From Oscillospiraceae bacterium (lineage in GTDB: Bacteria > Bacillota > Clostridia > Oscillospirales > Ruminococcaceae), in the NCBI GenBank assembly GCA_022800935.1, contig JAAWRH010000037.1, positions 1 to 34,702 of the forward strand: a DNA stretch of 34,702 nucleotides. Direction: 5' to 3'. This document shows positions 25,478 through 31,180 of the stretch, piece after piece (position 1 is the stretch's first letter; each line of letters starts with the position of its first letter). The notes beneath the pieces are model-generated. The model searched no databases and was not told the DNA's origin. It saw nothing but the letters and a program-made list of their open reading frames with translations. The position numbers were made by a program, and so were the translations under genes.

Positions 25478-25886
25478 TATTTACATTTTGAATCACTTTT
25501 TGAATCACAGCAGAAAAATGTTCTTGTTCCTCCTTTGTTACCCCATAGAATGCGCAATTACTAATTGCAGATATTTTTTCCTCTATCTGCTTGTACATTT
25601 CAATGCTTTTTTTAGTCAGGAAGACTCGCTTAAATCGTTTATCTGACTCCAGCTGCTGTGTATCAATAATTTTCTTTTCCTCTAAGCGTGCAAGAATACT
25701 ACTGACGGTTGGATGCGTCAGGCCAAGATTTTCTTCAATGTTCCTTTGGCAAATTTCTACATCCTTATTTCTATTCAAAAACCCGATAACAGTGGCCTGT
25801 GTATACGTGATTCCTAATTCTGCCATTTCTTTATTTAAGATTCTCTCAATGGCGGTGTTCAAAATCTTTATTGGCATTAAATCCAC
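25473..25886 (-). CDS. MarR-family transcriptional regulator
   Basis: 137 residues with a winged-helix fold: QRNIEENLGLTHPTVSSILARLEEKKIIDT is the helix-turn-helix and the start of the wing, and DKRFKRVFLT is the wing. The length is normal and the frame is intact. A GTG at 25886 with GGGGTGA before it is the likely start; an ATG three codons later is an alternative. The next gene in the same direction is a broken MATE pump. Two matching palindromes lie at the promoters of both genes, so it probably repressed itself and the pump and responded to a small compound, as family members do. Codon use is more AT-rich than in most genes of the window. Confidence 0.92.
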   Translation of the reverse strand: MDLMPIKILNTAIERILNKEMAELGITYTQATVIGFLNRNKDVEICQRNIEENLGLTHPTVSSILARLEEKKIIDTQQLESDKRFKRVFLTKKSIEMYKQIEEKISAISNCAFYGVTKEEQEHFSAVIQKVIQNVNK

Positions 25887-25898
25887 ATTATCACCCCA

Positions 25899-25947
25899 TA
25901 TTATGTCGTATGCAACTTATTATATGCCTATTTTTCCCAAATGTCAA
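25899..25947 (-). promoter_or_regulatory. marR promoter with overlapping operator
   Basis: Consensus TTGACA (25942-25947) and TATAAT (25919-25924) are 17 bases apart on the minus strand. A 24-bp site at 25899-25922, centred on GTCGTATGC, overlaps the -10 box and matches the MATE operator at 19 of 24 positions. This predicts autorepression. Confidence 0.75.
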
Positions 25948-26005
25948 TAGAGGGCGAGATAGTTCTCTGAAAATTTGATTTAAACGAAAATATACAATTC
26001 TACTC

Positions 26006-26034
26006 TTGATTCCTTGCCGGAAAAAGTGTACAAT
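26006..26034 (+). promoter_or_regulatory. Promoter of the DUF1858 gene
   Basis: TTGATT (26006-26011) and TACAAT (26029-26034) with a 17-base spacer. This gives a leader of about 100 bases. Confidence 0.65.
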
Positions 26035-26043
26035 AAAAAAGGT

Positions 26044-26062
26044 TTTTGGGCGCTGCCCAAAA
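26044..26062 (+). other. Hairpin at the 5' end of the DUF1858 leader
   Basis: TTTTGGGC and GCCCAAAA form an 8-bp perfect stem with a three-base loop within a few bases of the expected transcription start. It may stabilise the mRNA; a start-proximal operator is another option. Confidence 0.5.
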
Positions 26063-26140
26063 TAAATTTATATCCATCTGGGAAAGAATATAAGGGGAAT
26101 TCATTTTTCCCCCAATGAAAGCAACGGAGGTTTTACAATT

Positions 26141-26338
26141 ATGGCTGCTATTACAAAAGATATCGGCATTATGGAGCTTGTTCAGAAATACCCCCAGGCC
26201 GTCGCCGTCCTTCAGGAGTACGGGATGGGCTGCATTGGCTGTGCTGCCGCCCATTTTGAGACCGTCGGGGAAGGTGCCGCCGCCCACGGAATCGATGTTG
26301 ACGCGATGATGGAAGCGATCAACAAGGCCGTTCAATGA
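26141..26338 (+). CDS. DUF1858 small redox-disulfide protein
   Basis: 65 residues. It has the DUF1858 pattern: ITKDIGIMELVQKYPQAVAV, then a CxxC pair in GMGCIGCAAAHFETVGEGA, then the short helix GIDVDAMMEAINKA. Family members occur alone or fused to hybrid-cluster or Fe-S proteins, and the CxxC is thought to be redox active or to bind metal. GGAGG lies eight bases before the ATG. It forms a one-gene unit with its own promoter and terminator. Its partner is unknown, although the NifS/NifU genes lie about 750 bases downstream. Confidence 0.9.
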   Translation: MAAITKDIGIMELVQKYPQAVAVLQEYGMGCIGCAAAHFETVGEGAAAHGIDVDAMMEAINKAVQ

Positions 26339-26355
26339 TTTCTGCGCCCCCTTAT

Positions 26356-26404
26356 CGCCGCTGCAATGTGGGATGATACTCCTTTTGCGGCGGCGTTTCT
26401 CTTT
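26356..26404 (+). terminator. Terminator of the DUF1858 gene
   Basis: CGCCGCTGCAA pairs with TTGCGGCGGCG over 11 bp with one G-U pair, followed by TTTCTCTTT. Confidence 0.8.
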
Positions 26405-26497
26405 GCACTGTTCCTGGCCCGTGCCTGGAATGAATACGCCGCCGGGTAAGGAGAAAAGCTATCGGACAGGCGGCAATATGAAATGAGGCTGATGTGT

Positions 26498-26950
26498 ATG
26501 ACAGACGCCCTGCCAAGGGTAGAAATTTTTACCGACGGCGCCTGCTCCGGCAACCCCGGACCGGGGGGCTACGGCGTGATCCTGCGGTTTAACGGCAAGG
26601 AAAAGGAGCTGACGGGCGGCGCGCCCGAAACCACCAACAACCGCATGGAACTGACCGCGGCCATCGAAGGACTGGCCGCCCTCAAACGCCCCTGCGCCGT
26701 CACCCTTTACAGCGATTCCAAATATCTAATTGATTCCGTCCAGAAAAAGTGGGTCTACAATTGGCGGCAGAAGGGATGGGTCCGGGGAAAAAACGAACCA
26801 GTCCCCAATACCGACCTTTGGAAAAAGCTTCTGGAGCTGCTGGAAAGGCACCAGGTGACCTTCTGCTGGGTAAAGGGCCATGCGGGGCACCCAGAAAACC
26901 AGCGCTGCGACCAGATGGCGGTGGCCCAAACGGAGCAGTTCCGCCGCTGA
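26498..26950 (+). CDS. rnhA: Ribonuclease HI
   Basis: About 150 residues. It cuts the RNA strand of RNA-DNA hybrids, such as Okazaki primers and R-loops. The four acidic catalytic residues are present: D13 in FTDGACSGNPG, E51 in RMELTAA, D73 in YSDSKYL and D138 in NQRCDQMA. The basic-protrusion region WVYNWRQKGWVRG matches the E. coli type of enzyme. The ATG at 26498 has GAGG nine bases upstream; one at 26483 is an alternative and would add five residues. Confidence 0.95.
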   Translation: MTDALPRVEIFTDGACSGNPGPGGYGVILRFNGKEKELTGGAPETTNNRMELTAAIEGLAALKRPCAVTLYSDSKYLIDSVQKKWVYNWRQKGWVRGKNEPVPNTDLWKKLLELLERHQVTFCWVKGHAGHPENQRCDQMAVAQTEQFRR

Positions 26951-26984
26951 CCAGGCTGTTTTTGTAAAAATTTTCAATATCCTC

Positions 26985-27012
26985 TTGAATTCCTACTAAT
27001 TTAGTATATAAT
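26985..27012 (+). promoter_or_regulatory. Promoter of the nifS-nifU genes with internal palindrome
   Basis: TTGAAT (26985-26990) and TATAAT (27007-27012) are 16 bases apart. The spacer contains TACTAATTTAGTA (26994-27006), a palindrome about a central base and thus well placed for a repressor. An Rrf2/IscR-type regulator is an inference from gene function only. Confidence 0.6.
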
Positions 27013-27094
27013 TAAGAAAAAGCAAAAACGGCTTGCTCCGGCCAGCCGATACCTCATACCTCCAAATGGACGGGAAAGGAATGGTGAGTTTACT

Positions 27095-28279
27095 ATGGGA
27101 AGATTTGTATATGCCGACAACGCGGCGACCACCCGGATTTCGGATTCCGTCTTCCAGGCGATGGTTCCCTTTTTGACCGAAAAATATGGCAACGCATCCA
27201 GCCTGTACGGCCTGGGGCGGGATTCCCGCCGGGCCATTGAAGCGGCGCGGGAAAAGACGGCAAAGGCCCTGGGCGCGGAGCCGAGGGAAATCTATTTTAC
27301 CTCCTGCGGCTCGGAATCGGACAACTGGGCCATCAAGTCTACGGCCCTGGCCATGGCGCAGAAGGGGAAAAAGCACATTATCACAACGGTTTTTGAGCAT
27401 CACGCGGTGCTCCACACCTGCCAGGCCCTGGAGCGTCAGGGCTTTGAGGTGACCTATCTGCCGGTGGAGCCCAACGGCGTTGTCGATATCGAAAAGGTGA
27501 AGGAGGCCGTCCGTCCGGATACCGCCCTTGTCACCATCATGTACGCCAACAACGAAATCGGAACCATACAGCCCATTCCGGAAATCGGGGCCCTCTGCCA
27601 GGAGAAGGGGGTTCTCTTCCACACCGACGCGGTACAGGCGGTGGGCGCGGTTCCCATTGATGTCAAGGCGCAGAATATCGACCTGCTCTCCCTTTCGGCC
27701 CACAAGTTCCACGGCCCTAAGGGAATCGGAGCGCTTTATATCCGCAAGGGGCTGGTGATTCCCAACCTTGTGGACGGCGGCGGCCAGGAGCGAGGACGGC
27801 GGGCCGGCACCGAAAACAACGCCTATATCGTGGGCCTGGGAACCGCCATAGAAACGGCCTGCGCCTCTATTGAGGAGAAAAACACCCGCGTCTCCGCCAT
27901 GCGGGACAAGCTGATTGCCCAGCTGCTGCAAATTCCCCACACCCGCCTGAACGGCGACCCGATCAAGCGGCTGCCCGGCAACGTGAACATCTCCTTTGAA
28001 GGGGTGGAGGGGGAGTCTCTGCTGCTGATGCTGGACAGCAGAGGCATTTGTGGGTCCTCCGGTTCGGCGTGCACCTCCGGCTCCCTGGACCCCAGCCATG
28101 TTCTGCTGGCCCTGGGGCTGAAGCATGAGACGGCCCATGGTTCCCTGCGCCTCTCCCTCAGCGGCGAAAACACCATGGAGGATGTGGACTATATTCTGGA
28201 GCAGCTTCCTCCCATTGTACAGCGGCTGCGGGACATGTCCCCTGTCTGGGAAAAGATGATGAAAGAGGAACAAAACTGA
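27095..28279 (+). CDS. nifS: Cysteine desulfurase (NifS/IscS type)
   Basis: 394 residues. The PLP enzyme takes sulfur from cysteine for iron-sulfur cluster assembly. K204 in [10 protein letters not shown] is the PLP lysine, EHHAVLH holds the stacking histidine, and C326 in [10 protein letters not shown] is the persulfide cysteine within a loop of the long, group I type. HTDAVQAVG supplies the PLP-binding aspartate. The gene for its scaffold partner starts 78 bases downstream. GGTGAG precedes the ATG. Confidence 0.95.
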   Translation: MGRFVYADNAATTRISDSVFQAMVPFLTEKYGNASSLYGLGRDSRRAIEAAREKTAKALGAEPREIYFTSCGSESDNWAIKSTALAMAQKGKKHIITTVFEHHAVLHTCQALERQGFEVTYLPVEPNGVVDIEKVKEAVRPDTALVTIMYANNEIGTIQPIPEIGALCQEKGVLFHTDAVQAVGAVPIDVKAQNIDLLSLSAHKFHGPKGIGALYIRKGLVIPNLVDGGGQERGRRAGTENNAYIVGLGTAIETACASIEEKNTRVSAMRDKLIAQLLQIPHTRLNGDPIKRLPGNVNISFEGVEGESLLLMLDSRGICGSSGSACTSGSLDPSHVLLALGLKHETAHGSLRLSLSGENTMEDVDYILEQLPPIVQRLRDMSPVWEKMMKEEQN

Positions 28280-28357
28280 TTTGATACGGCCCTTCAGCAG
28301 ATTGAGAGGCTGTCTGAGATATGGATATGAGATATAAGTGAGAAAGGAAAGATTGTT

Positions 28358-28780
28358 ATGCTGTATTCCGAAAAGGTGATGGAGCATTTCACCAATCCCC
28401 GGAACGTGGGGGAGATGCCCGACGCAAACGGTGTGGGCGAGGTCGGCAACGCCAAATGCGGAGATATCATGAGGATGTACCTGAAAATAGAGGATGGCAT
28501 CATCAAGGATGTCAGCTTCAAGACCTTCGGCTGCGGCGCGGCCATCGCCACCAGTTCCATGGCCACAGAGCTGATTAAGGGCAAGAGCATTGAGGACGCC
28601 CTGAAGCTGACCAACTCCGCGGTGGTGGAGGCCCTGGAGGGTCTGCCCCCTGTCAAGATACACTGCTCGGTCCTGGCGGAGCAGGCGGTCAAGGCGGCGC
28701 TGTCCGACTACTACACCCGGCTGGGGATCGACCCTGTGCCGATTGTCGGGGTTATCAGCGACTGCGAGGATTGTCATTGA
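28358..28780 (+). CDS. nifU: Iron-sulfur cluster scaffold protein (NifU/IscU type)
   Basis: 140 residues, a stand-alone IscU-like domain. The three cluster cysteines are C34 in AKCGD (with D36), C59 in FGCGAA and C103 in IHCSVLAEQA. The protein builds Fe-S clusters from sulfur supplied by the desulfurase made just upstream. AAAGGAAAG lies before the ATG. The last residues are DCEDCH, an additional CxxC pair not needed for the classic scaffold. No hscA, hscB, fdx or iscR gene is nearby, as is usual in Firmicutes. Confidence 0.94.
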   Translation: MLYSEKVMEHFTNPRNVGEMPDANGVGEVGNAKCGDIMRMYLKIEDGIIKDVSFKTFGCGAAIATSSMATELIKGKSIEDALKLTNSAVVEALEGLPPVKIHCSVLAEQAVKAALSDYYTRLGIDPVPIVGVISDCEDCH

Positions 28781-28788
28781 AAAACGGT

Positions 28789-28829
28789 GGGTCGAAAAAC
28801 ATTGATGATGTTTTTCGACCCGCTGCTTT
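28789..28829 (+). terminator. Terminator of the nifS-nifU operon
   Basis: A 14-bp perfect stem, GGGTCGAAAAACAT with ATGTTTTTCGACCC, around a five-base loop, followed by GCTGCTTTTTG. Confidence 0.8.
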
Positions 28830-28830
28830 T

Positions 28831-28844
28831 TGTAAGCGCTTACC
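28831..28844. promoter_or_regulatory. Near-consensus cre (CcpA) site
   Basis: TGTAAGCGCTTACC matches the Bacillus-type catabolite-responsive element TGWNANCGNTNWCA at 13 of 14 positions. It ends four bases before the -35 box of the next gene and is centred about 46 bases before the expected transcription start. Confidence 0.6.
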
Positions 28845-28848
28845 AATA

Positions 28849-28877
28849 TTGACGTGCCCTTTCAGGCGTGATATACT
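28849..28877 (+). promoter_or_regulatory. Promoter of the coiled-coil gene
   Basis: TTGACG (28849-28854) and TATACT (28872-28877) with 17 bases between, 21 bases before the start codon. Confidence 0.75.
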
Positions 28878-28898
28878 ATAGGCAAGGGGGGAACACTA

Positions 28899-29303
28899 AT
28901 GAATGAAGATAAAATTTTAGAGTATCTGGCATCTATTCAGCAAAGTATAGCTGGAATTCAGGAAGATGTCGCCGAACTAAAGGAAGATGTCGCCGAACTA
29001 AAGGAAGATGTCGCCGAACTAAAGGAAGATGTCGCCGAACTAAAGGAAGATGTCGCCGTCTTAAAGGAGGGTGTCGCCGACCTAAATGAAAGGGTTGTCC
29101 GGTTGGAGGATGACTCCCAGTTTATTAAAGGAGTTGTCGCAAAAATCGAAGTGGAACACGGCAGGAAGCTGGGGGCGTTTTACGATGGCCTCTTGATGAA
29201 CCGTGAGATTGTAAACACCTACGACGACCGCTTGAGAAAAGTGGAAAAGGATGTAGAAACTCATTCGATTGAACTGCGTTACCTAAAGGCCGGAATCGGC
29301 TGA
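28899..29303 (+). CDS. Small heptad-repeat coiled-coil protein of unknown function
   Basis: 134 residues. After the short lead-in NEDKILEYLASIQQSIAGIQ, residues 22-63 are six heptads of the form EDVAELK, the last two varied, which predict a long left-handed coiled coil. The remainder (RVVRLEDDSQFIKGVVAKIE and RLRKVEKDVETHSIELRYLKA) continues as helices. The protein is soluble, has no signal peptide and no enzyme motif. Similar small proteins of coiled-coil type are common in Clostridia, but none has a firm role. AAGGGGGG lies before the ATG. It is a single-gene unit with its own promoter, cre site and terminator. Confidence 0.8.
   Translation: MNEDKILEYLASIQQSIAGIQEDVAELKEDVAELKEDVAELKEDVAELKEDVAVLKEGVADLNERVVRLEDDSQFIKGVVAKIEVEHGRKLGAFYDGLLMNREIVNTYDDRLRKVEKDVETHSIELRYLKAGIG
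28962..29087 (+). repeat. Tandem 21-bp repeat encoding heptads
   Basis: Six units of 21 bases: the first four (28962-29045) are identical, the fifth differs at three or so bases and the sixth more. Each unit encodes one EDVAELK heptad, so gain or loss of units keeps the reading frame and the coiled-coil register. Identity at the DNA level points to recent expansion. Confidence 0.95.
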
Positions 29304-29311
29304 CAAAATAG

Positions 29312-29344
29312 ACAGGGCTCTGCGTTTCGCAGAGCCCTGTTTTC
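29312..29344. terminator. Terminator of the coiled-coil gene
   Basis: ACAGGGCTCTGCG pairs with CGCAGAGCCCTGT around TTT, followed by TTTTC. It lies between two converging genes and may also act on the minus strand. Confidence 0.88.
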
Positions 29345-29364
29345 ATGTCAGGAGACAATGAGCT

Positions 29365-30279
29365 TCATCCCTCTACCTGATGCCCGGCCGCCCCGGCGAC
29401 CCGATAGATAAACTCCTTGGACCGGATTAGATTCTTCTCCAGGTCCTTCCGGCCCAGGTCTAGGCCCAGATAGCCGTCGTAATTCATTACCTTCAGCAGC
29501 CGGAAAAATTCCGCCCAGTCAATGACGCCGTCTCCCACCGGCAGATGGTCCACGGTGGTGCCGTCGTGGTCGGCGATGTGAATATTGGCAAACTTACCCT
29601 CCAGCTTCATCAGGGCGAGGTTGACGTTTTCTCTCTGGGCGGCAAAGTGGCCGGTATCGAAGTTGGCCTTCAGGTTATCCCGTCCCGCGTCGTCCAGCAG
29701 GCGGAGCATGGAGTCCACCGAGCAGATGATCTCCCCCACCCGCGGCTCCATCAAAATGACCTTGCCGTATTCCTTCGCCACATCCGCGCAGAAGGCGGCG
29801 GACTCCACTAACACCTCCCAGACCCGTTCCCAGGAGAACCCGTCGGGAATGTGAAGGGATATCTGGTCTGCGAACTCGTAATCGCCGCCGTCCAGCTGAT
29901 AGGGAGCGCGCCCCTCAAACACCACCGGCGGCGTATAGCTGGCCAGGTGGAAGGTCTCGGTTCCCAGCTCCGCTCCAATTTCCGTCATTTCCTTGAAGGT
30001 TTCATAGGCCTTGCGGCGTTTTTCCCCATCCAGGGATACCAGATCGGGGTTTACAACGCAGAAATTATGTACATGGATTCCCGAACCAGCAAGGGCACTT
30101 TTATAGCGGTCCTTGTTTTTACACACGTTTGCCGCGTGTTCGGGGCCGAGGCCCTCCATTTCCAGATAGCGGAAGCCCATCTCCGCTATCGCCTCAAAGG
30201 CCCGGAAATCGTCCTCCGGCTTGGGGGGATAGCCGTATTTCATAATGGTGTACAGATAGGTGGTACCGATTTTTAACAT
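29365..30279 (-). CDS. Sugar phosphate isomerase/epimerase-like TIM-barrel protein
   Basis: 304 residues of the AP endonuclease 2 / xylose isomerase-like barrel family. The metal-site pattern is visible: E in LMEPRVGE, D and H in NFDTGHF, then HIADHDG. The fourth ligand position reads LGLDLG, an Asp where many members have Glu. Such enzymes epimerise or isomerise sugars or inositol derivatives; the substrate cannot be told. The ATG at 30279 is chosen because GGAGAG lies just upstream and the next six upstream residues look non-native. It has its own promoter. No sugar transporter or kinase is adjacent. Confidence 0.88.
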   Translation of the reverse strand: MLKIGTTYLYTIMKYGYPPKPEDDFRAFEAIAEMGFRYLEMEGLGPEHAANVCKNKDRYKSALAGSGIHVHNFCVVNPDLVSLDGEKRRKAYETFKEMTEIGAELGTETFHLASYTPPVVFEGRAPYQLDGGDYEFADQISLHIPDGFSWERVWEVLVESAAFCADVAKEYGKVILMEPRVGEIICSVDSMLRLLDDAGRDNLKANFDTGHFAAQRENVNLALMKLEGKFANIHIADHDGTTVDHLPVGDGVIDWAEFFRLLKVMNYDGYLGLDLGRKDLEKNLIRSKEFIYRVAGAAGHQVEG

Positions 30280-30317
30280 GGCGCTCTCCAATCTCAAAAT
30301 ATCTTAGAATTGCTTTC

Positions 30318-30346
30318 AAGATACCAGTTTTCCGGGGAAAAAGCAA
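30318..30346 (-). promoter_or_regulatory. Promoter of the isomerase/epimerase-like gene
   Basis: Minus-strand TTGCTT (30341-30346) and TATCTT (30318-30323) with a 17-base spacer, about 40 bases before the start codon. Confidence 0.5.
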
Positions 30347-30391
30347 GCCAAATTTTTAAATATCAGCCTAATAAATTTATTCAGCATCCGG

Positions 30392-31180
30392 TCACTTGGC
30401 CCTTTCGCTGTTTCTCAGATAAATCAGCCGCAGTCCCTTCAGCCTCAGGTTTTCATCATACGCAATCCCGCATCTGCAGTAGGGGACAATCGACTGGGCC
30501 AGCATCCCCGTGGCCACCACCGTCGCCTTTTTCCCCAGCTTCCCCTCAACCCGCTGTACAATCCCATCCAGCATGGCCGCCGTCCCATAGGTGTACCCGC
30601 TCTTCATGCAGTCCACCGTGTTGGTTCCAATCAGCCTTTTAGGTGCCTCCAGGTTGATGTGGGGAAGCTGCGCTGTGCTGTTGGAAAGGGCGTCCATCCC
30701 CAGCCGCACCCCTGGCATGATCATTCCCCCCAGATATCCGCCCCTCTCGTCCAGCACCGAAAGGGTGGTGGCGGTGCTCAGGTCAAAGATGAGAATCGGC
30801 TTTGGATAGATGGCCGCAGCCGCCACTGCCATCACCACCATGTCGCTGCCCAGCTGTGCCGGGTTGTCGATGAGAATATTGAGTCCTGTCTTTATCCCCG
30901 TCCCCACCACCAGGACAGGAAGCCCGGAAAGCTTTTCCAGCGCCTGACGCAGCAGCGGGGTCAGCCCCGGCACCACCGAGGAGATGATGCTCCCCTCCAC
31001 CGCCTCCCGTCGGGGGTCAAAGCCGTTGAGGGCAAAGAGACTTTGCAGCAGAACCGCGTACTCGTCCGCCGTCTTCCCCCTGTCGGAGGAAATCTGCGCG
31101 GTAAAGGTAATCTCGTCGGAATCCCTGCACAGCGCCCCCAGTACAATGTGGGTGTTTCCCACGTCTACAGCCAGTATCAT
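30392..31180 (-). CDS. coaX: Type III pantothenate kinase
   Basis: 262 residues. It phosphorylates pantothenate in the first step of coenzyme A synthesis. The N-terminal phosphate-binding motif is AVDVGNTHIVLG, DMVVMAVAAAAIYPKP and IFDLSTATTLSVLD form the substrate and catalytic aspartate region, and GGMIMPGVRLGMDAL matches the family. The ATG at 31180 overlaps the recQ stop as ATGA; a longer frame to 31306 only reads the end of recQ out of frame. It is the last gene of the flavin reductase-recQ-coaX operon. Confidence 0.95.
   Translation of the reverse strand: MILAVDVGNTHIVLGALCRDSDEITFTAQISSDRGKTADEYAVLLQSLFALNGFDPRREAVEGSIISSVVPGLTPLLRQALEKLSGLPVLVVGTGIKTGLNILIDNPAQLGSDMVVMAVAAAAIYPKPILIFDLSTATTLSVLDERGGYLGGMIMPGVRLGMDALSNSTAQLPHINLEAPKRLIGTNTVDCMKSGYTYGTAAMLDGIVQRVEGKLGKKATVVATGMLAQSIVPYCRCGIAYDENLRLKGLRLIYLRNSERAK

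Noticed and set aside
26366-26449. A 27-codon frame, MWDDTPFAAAFLFALFLARAWNEYAAG, between the DUF1858 and rnhA genes
   Set aside because: It has no ribosome binding site and its first half is the terminator hairpin of the DUF1858 gene.
26996-28846. A 616-codon minus-strand frame across nifS and nifU
   Set aside because: It is a shadow of two genes with all active-site residues on the plus strand.
28962-29087. CRISPR-like or VNTR array
   Set aside because: The units are directly adjacent with no spacers and encode in-frame heptads, so it is a coding tandem repeat and not a CRISPR array. No CRISPR array was seen elsewhere.
30370-30381. Palindrome AATAAATTTATT in the gap after coaX
   Set aside because: It is pure A/T in an A/T-rich gap, so chance is likely, and it has no clear place relative to a promoter.
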